Assembly: GCF_008086045.1 (NCBI RefSeq) | Contig: NZ_VSEY01000005.1 | Location: 1-64,000 of the forward strand | Reading direction: 5' to 3' | Length of the DNA stretch: 64,000 nt | Source: Nonomuraea sp. PA05 | GTDB lineage: Bacteria; Actinomycetota; Actinomycetes; Streptosporangiales; Streptosporangiaceae | Shown here: one piece after another, positions 35,806-44,872 of the stretch | Numbering within the stretch: position 1 is the first letter of the stretch | Layout: each line of letters starts with the position of its first letter | Made by a program: the position numbers and the translations under genes | Notes under the pieces: generated by a model | What the model was told of the DNA's origin: nothing | Databases searched by the model: none | The model's input: the letters and a program-made list of their open reading frames with translations, nothing else

Positions 35806-36975
35806 TCAACGGCCCACGTCGAACGGCAGCCCGACGTAGTTCTCCGCCAGCGTCGTGGCCGCCGCCTCCGACGAGGTCACGTAGTCGAGGTACGACAGTT
35901 GCAGCCGCCGCGCGTACGGGTCGTCCTCCTCGAACGTGTGCAGCAGCGTCGTCATCCACCACGAGAAGTGCTGCGCCCGCCACACCCGCTTCAGGCACGC
36001 GTCCGAGTACCCGTCGAGCAGCTCGGTCGAGCCGTTCTCGAAGTACGCGGCCAGCGCCTCGGTCAGCACGCGCACGTCGGCGACGGCCAGGTTGAGCCCC
36101 TTGGCCCCGGTGGGCGGGACGATGTGGGCGGCGTCCCCCGCCAGGTAGAGCCGCCCGTACTGCATGGGCTCGGCCACGAAGCCGCGCATCGGCGTGATGC
36201 CCCGCTCCGTGATCTCTCCGGTGGAGAGCGTGAAGCCGGGCACGGTCTCCAGCCGGGTGCGCAGCTCCGCCCAGATGCGCTCGTCCGGCCAGTCCTCCAG
36301 CCGGGCGTCGGCGGGAACTTGCAGGTAGAAGCGGCTGACGGTGGGTGAGCGCATGCTGTGCAGGGCGAAGCCGCGCTCGGTCCTGGCGTAGATCAGCTCT
36401 TCCGAGGACGGGGCCACGCGCGCGAGGATGCCGAGCCAGGCGAACGGATAATCCCGCTCGAAGACGCTCAGAACGCCCTCGGGGATGGCCGGTCTGGACA
36501 CCCCGTGGAAGCCGTCGCAGCCCGCGATGACGTCGCAGTCGAGCCGCTCGCCGCCGAACGTGACGTACGGCTGCGACTCCAGGTCGTGCAGCTCAACGTC
36601 CTCGACCTCGAAGCGGATGTCGGCACCCGCCGCCAGCCTGGCCGCGATCAGGTCCTTGACCACTTCCTGCTGCCCGTACACGGTGATCGCCCGGCCCGGC
36701 ACCAGCTTCTCGAACGGGATGCGGTGCCCCGCGCCGCCGTACCTGAGCTCGATGCCGTGGTGCGGCAGCCCCTCGCGCAGCATGCGCTCGCCCACGCCCG
36801 CCTCGACCAGCGTGTCCACCGTGCCCTGCTCCAGCACTCCGGCGCGGACGCGGCGCTCGACGTAGTCCCGGCTGCGCTTCTCCAGTACCACCGAGGAGAT
36901 GCCGCGCAGGTGGAGCAGGTGTGACAGAAGCAGACCAGCGGGGCCCGCCCCGATGATCCCGACCTGAGTTCGCAT
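35806..36975 (-). CDS. pobA: 4-hydroxybenzoate 3-monooxygenase
   Basis: A 389-residue flavoprotein. FAD motifs in order: QVGIIGAGPAGLLLSHLL at the N-terminus, the DG motif GCDGFHGVSR near residue 160, and YLAGDAAHIVPPTGAKGLNLA near 280. The length matches PobA, which makes protocatechuate from 4-hydroxybenzoate with NAD(P)H and O2. The ATG at 36975 is used; longer frames run through the divergent regulator. An IclR regulator gene starts 80 bp away on the other strand, the usual pob arrangement. Protocatechuate ring-cleavage genes are not in the window. Confidence 0.95.
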   Translation of the reverse strand: MRTQVGIIGAGPAGLLLSHLLHLRGISSVVLEKRSRDYVERRVRAGVLEQGTVDTLVEAGVGERMLREGLPHHGIELRYGGAGHRIPFEKLVPGRAITVYGQQEVVKDLIAARLAAGADIRFEVEDVELHDLESQPYVTFGGERLDCDVIAGCDGFHGVSRPAIPEGVLSVFERDYPFAWLGILARVAPSSEELIYARTERGFALHSMRSPTVSRFYLQVPADARLEDWPDERIWAELRTRLETVPGFTLSTGEITERGITPMRGFVAEPMQYGRLYLAGDAAHIVPPTGAKGLNLAVADVRVLTEALAAYFENGSTELLDGYSDACLKRVWRAQHFSWWMTTLLHTFEEDDPYARRLQLSYLDYVTSSEAAATTLAENYVGLPFDVGR

Positions 36976-37054
36976 GAAGGAAGCATCCAGCCTTGACCAG
37001 GTTTTAGCCGAGAGGCCCCTTCCGCTGAGTGGAAAATCACTACAGGATGGCGAC

Positions 37055-37804
37055 ATGTCCGGTGGAGCTCGCGAGCCGGGGCGCTCGGTGACGTCCAAGG
37101 TGCTGGCCATCCTCGGCGCGTTCGACGCGGCGCGCCCGCAGCTCACGCTCACCGAGCTGGCGGCGCGCAGCGGCGTGCCGCTGAGCACGGCGCACCGGCT
37201 GGTCGGCGAGCTGGAGGAGTGGCAGGCGCTCAGCCGCTCCCCCGACGGGCGGCTGCGGGTGGGGCCGCGGCTGTGGGAGCTGGGCCAGCTCGCGCCGAAC
37301 CGGCTGCAGGAGCTGGCGCATCCGTGGCTGCAGGAGCTTTTCGGGTCCACGGGTGAGAACGTGCATCTCGCGGTCAGGGACGGCCTTGAGGTGCTGTACG
37401 TGGACAAGGTGTACGGCAGGCGGGCCGTGCCCATCGTGTCCAGGATCGGCGGGCGGCTGCCGATGCATCCGACGGGCGTGGGCAAGGCGCTGCTGGCGTA
37501 CGAGCCGGACTGGTTCGTCAAGTCCTACCTGGCGCGCAAGCTCGAACGGCCCACCACGCACACCATCGTCGAGCCGGGCCGGCTGGCCAGGGAGCTGGCG
37601 GCGGTGCGGGCGCAGGGGTACGCGCTGACGTACGAGGAGATGACGCCCGGCTCGTGCTCGGCCGCCACGCCGGTCCTGGTGGACGGGCGGCCGGTGGCGG
37701 CCCTGGGCATCGTGCTGTCCTCGCGGCGCGCCCGCGAGCTGCCCCGCCTGGTGGAGCCGCTGCGCGCCGCCGCCAGAGGCATCGCCACCTCCTACAGTGG
37801 CTAG
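37055..37804 (+). CDS. IclR-family regulator, probably of pobA
   Basis: A 249-residue regulator with an N-terminal winged helix (LTLTELAARSGVPLSTAHRLVGELEEWQAL) and the IclR effector domain (LPMHPTGVGKALLAY, and PGSCSAATPVLVDGRPVAALGI). The start MSGGAREPG at 37055 has AGGATGG upstream; a longer frame overlaps the pobA start and is less likely. It is divergent from pobA and so probably responds to 4-hydroxybenzoate (PobR/PcaR-like). Its stop overlaps the stop of the convergent ThDP enzyme in the tetranucleotide CTAG. Confidence 0.9.
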   Translation: MSGGAREPGRSVTSKVLAILGAFDAARPQLTLTELAARSGVPLSTAHRLVGELEEWQALSRSPDGRLRVGPRLWELGQLAPNRLQELAHPWLQELFGSTGENVHLAVRDGLEVLYVDKVYGRRAVPIVSRIGGRLPMHPTGVGKALLAYEPDWFVKSYLARKLERPTTHTIVEPGRLARELAAVRAQGYALTYEEMTPGSCSAATPVLVDGRPVAALGIVLSSRRARELPRLVEPLRAAARGIATSYSG

Positions 37805-39567
37805 TCCCCCAGTTTCTGGATGCGGTCCTTGAAGAGCGTCGTCGCGATGGCCGCCTTGTGCGGCTGACCCTTGAGGAACGCCTGGGCGAAGCTCTTGGCC
37901 TGGTCGTAGGAGACCTTCCCCGGCATGGGCGGCTCGTTCGGGTTGACGTCCACGTCCACCAGGGCGGGCCCGTCGTGGGCGAGAGCCTGCCCGATCGCGT
38001 GCGCCACGTCCTCCGACTTGGTCACCTTGGCCCCGAACCCGCCGCACGACCGCGCCCAGGCCGAGAAGTCCGCTTCGGGCTGGGCGTACCGGACGCCGTG
38101 CTCCGGGTAGCCGAGCACCATCTGCTCCCACAGGATCTGCCCGAGCGAGTTGTTGTTGTTGATGACCACCTTGACCGGCAGCCGGTGCTGCACCGCGGTG
38201 AGGAACTCGGCCATCAGCATGGAGAAGCCGCCGTCGCCGACGTAGGCGATGACCTGCCGCCCGGGGAAGGCGTGCTGCATGGCGATGGCGTACGGCAGGC
38301 CGGGCGCCATCGTGGCCAGCGTGCCGGAGAGGTAGAACTCGCGCCCGCCGCGGATCGTCCAGTGCCGGGCGGCCCAGGTGGCGATGGTGCCGCTGTCGCA
38401 GGTCATGATGGCGTCGTCGGTGGCCAGCTCGTCCAGGATGGACATGACGTACTGCGGGGCGATGGGGTCCCGCTCCGGGTTCTCCAGGGACTCCATGTCG
38501 GAGCGCCACTTGGCCATCATCTTCTGATATTTCGTCAGATGACTGTTGTCCTCCCGGGGGTGCAGCAGCGGCAGCAGCGTCCGCAGCCCCTCCTTGGCGT
38601 CGCACACGACCGGCACGTCCGTCGCGATCCGCGCGCCCGCCCGCGTCGGGTCCGCCTCGAACTGCACGACCCGCGTGTCCCGCACCTCCGGCAGGAACTT
38701 GGAGTAGGGGAAGTTCGTGCCCACCATGAACAGCACGTCCGCCTCGTCCATCAGCTCCTCGCTCGGCCGCGTGCCGAGCAGCCCGAGCCCGCCCGTCGTG
38801 TACGGCGAGTCGTCGGGGACGACCGCCTTGCCGGGCAGCGTCTTGACCACGGGCGCCCCGAGCGCCCGCGCCACGGCCAGCACCTCTTCCCTGGCGTGCA
38901 GCGCGCCCTGCCCGACCAGCATGGCGGGCCGCTCGGCCCGGTTGAGCACCTCGGCCGCCCACTCGACGTCCTCCTGCCGGGGCGTGCCGGACGGCTGCAG
39001 GTAGACGGGCGCCGTCTGCGGGGCGCGCACGGGGGCCACGCTCTTGTACGGGTCCGCGCCCGCCTCCGCCACCTGGATGTCGTTGGGCAGCGTGAGATGG
39101 GAGACGCCACGCCGCGCGTAGGACGTGCGGATCGCCAGGTCCACCAGCGAGGGAAGCTGCGCCGGGTTCGTGACCATCATGTTGTACTCGGCCACGTCGG
39201 CGAACAGCTTGTCCAGGTGGACCTCCTGCTGGTAGCCGGTGCCCAGCACGGAGGTCTCCTGCATGCCGGTGATGGCCAGCACGGGCACGTGGTCGAGCTT
39301 GGCGTCGTACAGGCCGTTCAGCAGGTGGATGCCGCCGGGCCCCGAGGTGGCCAGGCACACGCCGATGCGCCCGGTGGCCTTGGCGTACCCGGTGGCCATG
39401 AACGCGGCGGCCTCCTCGTGGTGGACGAGGACGAAGCGCACCCGGTCGCGATGGCGCCGCAGCCCTTCCATGATGCCGTTGATGCCGTCGCCCGGCAGGC
39501 CGAAGACGGTGTCCACGCCCCATGCCGCGAGCCGTTCGATCAGGGATTCGGATGCGATTCGAGCCAT
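37801..39567 (-). CDS. Thiamine-diphosphate enzyme, pyruvate oxidase/PoxB-like
   Basis: A 588-residue enzyme of the acetolactate synthase/pyruvate oxidase superfamily. The catalytic Glu is in LVHHEEAAAFMATGYA near residue 51. The ThDP motif GDGGFSMLMAEFLTAVQ, ending NNN, is near 435. The middle FAD-type domain is present, and the overall length fits pyruvate oxidase better than acetolactate synthase. It probably decarboxylates pyruvate to acetate or acetyl-phosphate at the membrane. The ATG lacks a strong ribosome site. It is convergent with the IclR gene and divergent from the NAD-binding protein gene. Confidence 0.87.
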   Translation of the reverse strand: MARIASESLIERLAAWGVDTVFGLPGDGINGIMEGLRRHRDRVRFVLVHHEEAAAFMATGYAKATGRIGVCLATSGPGGIHLLNGLYDAKLDHVPVLAITGMQETSVLGTGYQQEVHLDKLFADVAEYNMMVTNPAQLPSLVDLAIRTSYARRGVSHLTLPNDIQVAEAGADPYKSVAPVRAPQTAPVYLQPSGTPRQEDVEWAAEVLNRAERPAMLVGQGALHAREEVLAVARALGAPVVKTLPGKAVVPDDSPYTTGGLGLLGTRPSEELMDEADVLFMVGTNFPYSKFLPEVRDTRVVQFEADPTRAGARIATDVPVVCDAKEGLRTLLPLLHPREDNSHLTKYQKMMAKWRSDMESLENPERDPIAPQYVMSILDELATDDAIMTCDSGTIATWAARHWTIRGGREFYLSGTLATMAPGLPYAIAMQHAFPGRQVIAYVGDGGFSMLMAEFLTAVQHRLPVKVVINNNNSLGQILWEQMVLGYPEHGVRYAQPEADFSAWARSCGGFGAKVTKSEDVAHAIGQALAHDGPALVDVDVNPNEPPMPGKVSYDQAKSFAQAFLKGQPHKAAIATTLFKDRIQKLGD

Positions 39568-39655
39568 GTGTGCGGCCCTACCCCGCTCTGCCGTACGCAG
39601 ACGCGGGAGCGGAATTCATTGACATTTCTCGAATGTGGCGGGTAGGGGACCCCGC

Positions 39656-40549
39656 ATGCGCATTCTGGTCACGGGAGCCACCGGCACGTTGGGCGGGGCA
39701 CTGGTGCCCGCGCTGCTCAAGGCGGGTCACGAGGTGCGGGCGCTGAGCCGCGCCAAGCGGGACGACCGCGGCAACGTGGAGTGGGTGTGGGGCGACCTCA
39801 TCTCCGGCAACGGTGTCAGGGAGGCGCTCGACGGGGTGGACGCGATCGCGCACCTGGCCACCAGCGGCCGCAAGGGGCGCGGCGCGGTGGACGTCCCGGG
39901 GACCAGGACGCTGCTGATCCTGGCGCGCGCGGCGGGCGTGCCGCACGTGCTGTTCACCTCGATGGTGGGCGCCGACCGCGCCGCCTACGGGCATCTGCGT
40001 CACAAGCTGCAGGCCGAGCGGATGGTCGCGGAGAGCGGGCTCGGCTGGACGATCCTGCGCGCCACCCCGTTCCACCAGTGGCTGCACGGGCGGCTGAGCG
40101 ACTACGCGTCGCTGCCCGCGCTGGCCGTGGACCGGTCGCTGCCGTGGCAGCCGGTGCACACGGGCGAGGTGGCCACCCGCGCGGCGGCCCTGCTCAGCGC
40201 GGGCCCCGCGAACCGGGAGATCGAGTACGGCGGGCCGCAGGTCCTCGACACCGACGACCTGGTCAGAACCTGGCTGCGGGCCCGCGGCCTGCGCCGGCCC
40301 TGCCTGTCCTTGCGCTATCCGGGCCGCCTGTACGCGGCGCAGCGCGCGGGCCTCCTCACCACGGACGCGGCCCCGAGGGGCGAGATCACCTGGCACGACT
40401 ACCTCGTGCCACCGGCGCCCGTCCTGTCGGACGACTTCGCCTCCGAGCACACCGCCTCCCCGACGAGCCCGGCCACGCAGCCGGAGCAGGACCCTGACCT
40501 GCGCGTATACGGGGGCGACGAAGGGTACGAGCGCCCGACACGAAGCTAG
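39656..40549 (+). CDS. NAD(P)-binding epimerase/NmrA-like protein
   Basis: A 297-residue atypical short-chain dehydrogenase. The N-terminal MRILVTGATGTLGGALVPALL is the dinucleotide-binding loop; there is no clear Tyr-x-x-x-Lys pair, as in NmrA-like members. The C-terminal part after residue 250 is Pro/Ser-rich and looks disordered. The start at 39656 is supported by AGGGGA seven bases upstream. The substrate is unknown; it may be a redox sensor or quinone-type reductase. Confidence 0.82.
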   Translation: MRILVTGATGTLGGALVPALLKAGHEVRALSRAKRDDRGNVEWVWGDLISGNGVREALDGVDAIAHLATSGRKGRGAVDVPGTRTLLILARAAGVPHVLFTSMVGADRAAYGHLRHKLQAERMVAESGLGWTILRATPFHQWLHGRLSDYASLPALAVDRSLPWQPVHTGEVATRAAALLSAGPANREIEYGGPQVLDTDDLVRTWLRARGLRRPCLSLRYPGRLYAAQRAGLLTTDAAPRGEITWHDYLVPPAPVLSDDFASEHTASPTSPATQPEQDPDLRVYGGDEGYERPTRS

Positions 40550-40608
40550 CCGTACGCCCAGTTTTATTACACTTCGCCGCCTTGTCGCTTTCTGTCTGTT
40601 ATTAGAAG

Positions 40609-42036
40609 ATGTGTCCGGTGATGAAAGGCATCCCGCTGACCGAGGACTTCGCCAACGGCGGGGTCTCCTTCTGGTACCGGCAGATCGGCCTGCCCTTGCG
40701 GCGGCCCGCGCTGCCAGGGCCGCGCGAGTACGACGTCGCCATCGTCGGCGGCGGCTACACCGGCCTGTGGACCGCGTACTACCTCAAGCAGGCCGACCCC
40801 GGCCTGCGGATCGCGATCCTGGAGAAGGAGTTCGCCGGGTTCGGCGCGTCGGGACGCAACGGCGGGTGGCTCTCGGCCGAGTTCGCCGGGTCACGCAAGC
40901 GGCACGCCAAGGCGCGCGGCCGGCAGGCCATGATCGACCTGCAGCGGGCGATGTTCCGATCCGTGGACGAGGTCATCGAGGTCACCCGGGCCGAAGGCAT
41001 CGACGCCGACGTGCACAAGGGCGGGCTCATCCACGTCGCCACCAACCCGGCCCAGCGCCGCCGCCTGCGCGACGGCGTCGCCGACCTGCGCGCCTGGGGC
41101 TACGGCGAGGACGACGTGCGGCTGCTCGGCCGCGACGAGCAGCGCGAACGCGTACAGGTCGCCGGGGCCCTGGAGGCGTCCTACTCGCCGCACTGCGCCC
41201 GCATCCAGCCCGCCAAACTGGCCGTCGGGCTGGCCGCCGCCGTGGAACGGCTCGGCGTGGACATCTTCGAGAACACCACCGTGACCGAGATCCGGCCCAG
41301 GCAGCAGGGCAAGGCGTCGGCGGTCACCACGCGCGGCGTCGTCACCGCCGACTACGTCATCCGCGCCACCGAGGGCTTCACCGCCAGCCTCGCCGGCCAG
41401 CACCGGCAGTGGCTGCCCATGAACAGCTCCATGATCGTGACCGAGCCGCTGCCCGCCGACGTGTGGAAGCACATCGGCTGGCAGGGCAACGAGCTGCTGG
41501 AGGACGAGGCCCACGCCTACGTCTACATCCAGCGCACCGCCGACGACCGCATCGCCATCGGCGGACGCGGCGTCCCCTACCGCTTCGGCTCCCGCACCGA
41601 CCGGCGCGGCGCCACCCAGGCGCAGACCGTCGCCCTGCTGTGGCGCATGCTCGTCAAGCTCTTCCCCGCCGCCGCCGACGTCCGCGTCCAGCACGCGTGG
41701 TGCGGGGTGCTGGCGGTGCCGCGCGACTGGTGCTCCACCGTGCACCTCGACCACGCCAGTGGCCTCGGCTGGGCCGGCGGCTACGTCGGCAGCGGCGTCA
41801 CCACCACCAACCTGGCCGGCCGCACCCTGCGCGACCTGGTGCTGCGGCGCGAGACCGAGCTGACCGGGCTGCCGTGGGTGGGGCGGCAGGTGCGGCAGTG
41901 GGAGCCCGAGCCGCTGCGGTGGGCGGGGGTGCAGCTCATCTACGCGCTGTTCCGGGCCGCCGACCGGCACGAGAACGAGCGGATCGCCACGACGTCGGCT
42001 TACGCCCGGCTGGCGAACCTGATCTCAGGACGCTGA
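40609..42036 (+). CDS. FAD-dependent amine oxidoreductase (DAO / PuuB-like)
   Basis: A 475-residue enzyme with the FAD-binding DVAIVGGGYTGLWTAYYLKQ near residue 42, a second motif ASGRNGGWLSAEFAGS, and the C-terminal GWAGGYVGSGVTTTNLAGRTLRDL. This fits the DAO family with gamma-glutamylputrescine oxidase-like members that oxidise amines to aldehydes and H2O2. The ATG at 40609 is used; ATG at 40621 is possible and neither has a good ribosome site. No puu pathway genes are adjacent, so the substrate remains open. Confidence 0.82.
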   Translation: MCPVMKGIPLTEDFANGGVSFWYRQIGLPLRRPALPGPREYDVAIVGGGYTGLWTAYYLKQADPGLRIAILEKEFAGFGASGRNGGWLSAEFAGSRKRHAKARGRQAMIDLQRAMFRSVDEVIEVTRAEGIDADVHKGGLIHVATNPAQRRRLRDGVADLRAWGYGEDDVRLLGRDEQRERVQVAGALEASYSPHCARIQPAKLAVGLAAAVERLGVDIFENTTVTEIRPRQQGKASAVTTRGVVTADYVIRATEGFTASLAGQHRQWLPMNSSMIVTEPLPADVWKHIGWQGNELLEDEAHAYVYIQRTADDRIAIGGRGVPYRFGSRTDRRGATQAQTVALLWRMLVKLFPAAADVRVQHAWCGVLAVPRDWCSTVHLDHASGLGWAGGYVGSGVTTTNLAGRTLRDLVLRRETELTGLPWVGRQVRQWEPEPLRWAGVQLIYALFRAADRHENERIATTSAYARLANLISGR

Positions 42037-42115
42037 ACCGCTCGCCGCTCGCGCTCTGTGACGCTGGGCTGCGCGCCGCTCCCTCTCAGGACGTTGGGGC
42101 GCGCAGCTCGCTACC

Positions 42116-42451
42116 TCACACGCTCGTCGTCAGGCGATCGGCGGCGTCGGCGGGGGCGACGTGCATCACCGCGCGCTGGGTCTCCCAGCCTGGGGTCGCA
42201 TCGCCGATCGTGTGAAGGGCGGAACGGAGGAAGCACAGAGCTCTGACCATCGCGTCAGCCGGGTCGTCGGCCTCCGCGACCATCTGGACGTCCACGATTC
42301 CTGTGGCCAGCGTGGCGGCGAGATCGGGATCCTCAATCGCGGGATCCGTGTCCTCCAGGTCGAGCAGGGCGGTCATCAGCTCGTCCAGGCGCTCGTCGAA
42401 ACGCTCGAGATCGCCGCCGTACTGGATCTGCTGGATCGTCAGGTACTTCAT
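42116..42451 (-). CDS. Partner protein of a HicA-like gene (possible antitoxin)
   Basis: A 111-residue acidic helical protein beginning MKYLTIQQIQYGG, with no recognised domain. ACGAGGAGACGCC precedes the ATG, and the start overlaps the stop of the HicA-like gene as ATGA, so the two are translationally coupled. Composition (low pI, helix-rich) would suit an antitoxin or immunity role, but this is inference from the pairing. It follows the FAD oxidoreductase convergently, about 80 bp away. Confidence 0.7.
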   Translation of the reverse strand: MKYLTIQQIQYGGDLERFDERLDELMTALLDLEDTDPAIEDPDLAATLATGIVDVQMVAEADDPADAMVRALCFLRSALHTIGDATPGWETQRAVMHVAPADAADRLTTSV

Positions 42452-42649
42452 GGCGTCTCCTCGTCGTTCCAGCAGGTGGCTCTGCCCAGTTGCGCGAGCA
42501 GGTTCCGCCGGTAGTTGTTGCCCGACGGAGTACATTTCACGGTCTTCATATGCGAGCCGCAAGGGCATTTCATGCTGTAGTACTTCTTACCCTTGCTGAC
42601 GCTCCAGCCCTTCTTCCAGCTCTTTGATCGGATGCCGCGGTCTTACCAC
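42448..42649 (-). pseudogene. HicA-like small RNA-binding-type protein, split by one frameshift
   Basis: From the GTG at 42649 the first frame reads VVRPRHPIKELEE, a typical HicA-like opening, and stops after ERQQG. The next frame reads KKGWSVSKGKKYYSMKCPC, then HMKTVKCTPSGNNY and RRNLLAQLGRATCW, the conserved second half of such proteins, ending in TGA over the next start. Total length 202 bp is one base off a multiple of three, so a single frameshift separates two good halves. It may be a dead toxin, a sequencing error or a programmed shift (near GGAAGAAGGG). An internal ATG (42573) could still give a 41-residue C-terminal piece. Confidence 0.65.
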
Positions 42650-42741
42650 GTTGCCCCGCCTATCGACAGCTTGAGTCCATGGACCGGCCTTGCCCCCGAT
42701 GAGACCCCTGTCGACAGGCTTTACACAGCATGGGTGTCACG

Positions 42742-43938
42742 TCACGGACGTTCGCCGCGCCCCCAGGGGTCGTAGTCGACCTCCAGCGGCTCCTGGGCCG
42801 GCCGCTCCTCCTCCGGGACGTGCTGCAGGTTCACCCGGATGCGGTACCACACGCTGCTGCGCCCCCGCATGCCGTCCACCAGCACATCGGCCGCCTCCAG
42901 CCGGGCGGCGACCTCCGGATGGCGGGCCTTCCACCGCTCGAACCCCGCCATCGCCTCGTCCTTGTGCTCGGCCTTGGCGATCTCGATCACCGGCATCGTC
43001 TGCTGCCTGCGCCCGCTCCCCTTCGGCGGCTTCGGCGCCGGCCCCAGCTCCTCGGCCAGCTCCAGCAGCCCGTCGAGCGAGCCGGGATGCAGGTCCATGT
43101 CCTCCCACGGGTCGCCGCGCTCGGCCAGCCGCTCCGCCACGGTGCCGATGGTGAACGTCTCGGGGCGGCAGCCCGGCACCTCGTCCCAGGTCAGCGGGGT
43201 GGACACGCGGGCGTCGGGCACCGCGCGGACGGAGTAGGCGGAGGCCACCGTGCGGTCGTAGGCGTTCTGGTTGAAGTCCACGAACACGCCGTGCCGCTCC
43301 TCCTTCCACCACCGGCTGGTGGCCAGGTCGGGGGCGCGCCGCTCCACCTCGCGCGCCACCGTCTCGGCCGCCTTGCGCACCTTCGCGAACGGCCAGCGCC
43401 GCTCGATGCGGGCGTAGACGTGGAAGCCGCGCGAGCCGGACGTCTTCGGCCAGGCCACCAGCCCGTGATCGGCCAGCACCTGCCTGGCCACCTCCGCCGT
43501 ACGCAGCACGTCGGCCCACTCGACGCCGGGCACGGGATCGAGGTCGATGCGCAGCTCGTCGGGCCTGGACAGGTCGTCGGAGCGCACCGGGTGCGGGTTG
43601 AGGTCGACGCAGCCGAGGTTGACCACCCACAGGAGCTGCGCCAGGTCGGTGCAGACCACCTCCTCGGCGCTCAGCCCCGACCGGTACTTCAGCTCGGCCA
43701 CCTCGATCCAGTCGGGCCGCTTGGCCGGGGCCCGCTTCTGGAAGAACGCCTCCTGCTCGATGCCGTGCACGAACCGCTTGAGCACCATCGGCCGGCCGTG
43801 CACGCCGCGCAGCGCGGCCTCGCCGACGGCCTGGTAGAACCGGATCAGGTCGAGCTTGGTGTGACCGGTCTGCGGGAAGACGACCTTGTCGGGGCTGGTG
43901 ATGCGGACCTCGCGCCCGGCGACCTCGATGTCAGGCAT
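42742..43938 (-). CDS. ligD: LigD-type DNA polymerase/primase domain protein
   Basis: A 398-residue stand-alone polymerase of the NHEJ LigD family. Conserved parts include KVVFPQTGHTKLDLIRFYQAV, then the acidic catalytic motif ELRIDLDPVPG and SGSRGFHVYARI, matching the archaeo-eukaryotic primase fold. A further 80-residue basic C-terminal extension (after residue 310) is not obviously ligase or nuclease. Neither ku nor a ligase gene is adjacent. It adds nucleotides at breaks, preferring ribonucleotides in known members. The ATG at 43938 lacks a clear ribosome site; longer frames are artefacts of the neighbouring gene. Confidence 0.88.
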   Translation of the reverse strand: MPDIEVAGREVRITSPDKVVFPQTGHTKLDLIRFYQAVGEAALRGVHGRPMVLKRFVHGIEQEAFFQKRAPAKRPDWIEVAELKYRSGLSAEEVVCTDLAQLLWVVNLGCVDLNPHPVRSDDLSRPDELRIDLDPVPGVEWADVLRTAEVARQVLADHGLVAWPKTSGSRGFHVYARIERRWPFAKVRKAAETVAREVERRAPDLATSRWWKEERHGVFVDFNQNAYDRTVASAYSVRAVPDARVSTPLTWDEVPGCRPETFTIGTVAERLAERGDPWEDMDLHPGSLDGLLELAEELGPAPKPPKGSGRRQQTMPVIEIAKAEHKDEAMAGFERWKARHPEVAARLEAADVLVDGMRGRSSVWYRIRVNLQHVPEEERPAQEPLEVDYDPWGRGERP

Positions 43939-43984
43939 GAAGGTCACGATACGCGGGCCGACCGACAACCCCGGGCAGCGTTGA

Positions 43985-44734
43985 TCAGCCGTCGCCGAAC
44001 GAGCCGTGGCGGCCGGCGCCCGCCGCGAAGCGGGCCGCCCCCTCCGACGCGTCCGGCAGCGACACGAGCCCGTGGCGCAGCTCGTTCCGCATCGCCTCAC
44101 CCTCCTCCAGGCCGTCCTGCTCCAGCACCGACATGCGATCCCCGCGCAGGCACTCCTGCGGGAACCGCGCCAGCTCCCCCGCCAGCGCCTCCGCGTGCCG
44201 CCTCGCTGTGCCGCCGGGCACGAGCCGGTTGACCAGCCCCCACGCGTACGCCTCCGGCGCCTCGACGGGCCGGCCCGTGAGGATCATGTCCATGGCCCTG
44301 GACGTGCCGATGAGGCGCGGCAGCCGTACGGTGCCGCCGTCGATGAGCGGCACGCCCCACCGCCGGCAGAACACCCCGAACACCGCGTCCTCCTCGGCCA
44401 CCCGCAGGTCGCACCAGAGCGCCAGCTCCAGCCCGCCCGCGACGGCGTGCCCGGAGACGGCGGCGATGACGGGCTTGGTCAGGCGCAGCCGGGTCGGCCC
44501 CATCGGCCCGTCGCCCTCCTCGCCGACGTGGTTGTCGAGCGTCTTGAGGTCGGCCCCGGCACAGAACGTGCCGCCCTCGCCCCACAGCACCGCCACGGCG
44601 GCGTCGGAGCACTCGAAGTCACGGAACGCCTCCGTCAGCGCGTCGGCGGTCTTGCGGTCGACGGCGTTGCGTGCCTCCGGCCTGCTGATCACCACGGTGG
44701 TGACCTGGCCCTGACGCTCCACGCGTACGGTCAT
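43985..44734 (-). CDS. Enoyl-CoA hydratase/isomerase family protein
   Basis: A 249-residue crotonase. The oxyanion-hole regions are TFCAGADLKTL near residue 57 and SGHAVAGGLELALWCDL near 94. The usual first catalytic Glu position falls in a segment reading CRRWGVPLIDGGT, where an acidic residue is shifted, so the exact reaction (hydration or another CoA reaction) is uncertain. The start at 44734 has AGGAGGGCCGC before it. It stands 46 bp upstream of the LigD-like gene on the same strand, without functional link. Confidence 0.87.
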   Translation of the reverse strand: MTVRVERQGQVTTVVISRPEARNAVDRKTADALTEAFRDFECSDAAVAVLWGEGGTFCAGADLKTLDNHVGEEGDGPMGPTRLRLTKPVIAAVSGHAVAGGLELALWCDLRVAEEDAVFGVFCRRWGVPLIDGGTVRLPRLIGTSRAMDMILTGRPVEAPEAYAWGLVNRLVPGGTARRHAEALAGELARFPQECLRGDRMSVLEQDGLEEGEAMRNELRHGLVSLPDASEGAARFAAGAGRHGSFGDG

Positions 44735-44872
44735 GCGGCCCTCCTCGGGTTCTCCGCGGAACGTGCAGAGCGTACGTCGATGGCGCGGCACGGGCCAGCG
44801 CCCGGGTTCTGTCGTCCCCGCTTGCTATTGATAGGCGCCATCGTCAGACACGACAACGGGACGGGATGGCCG

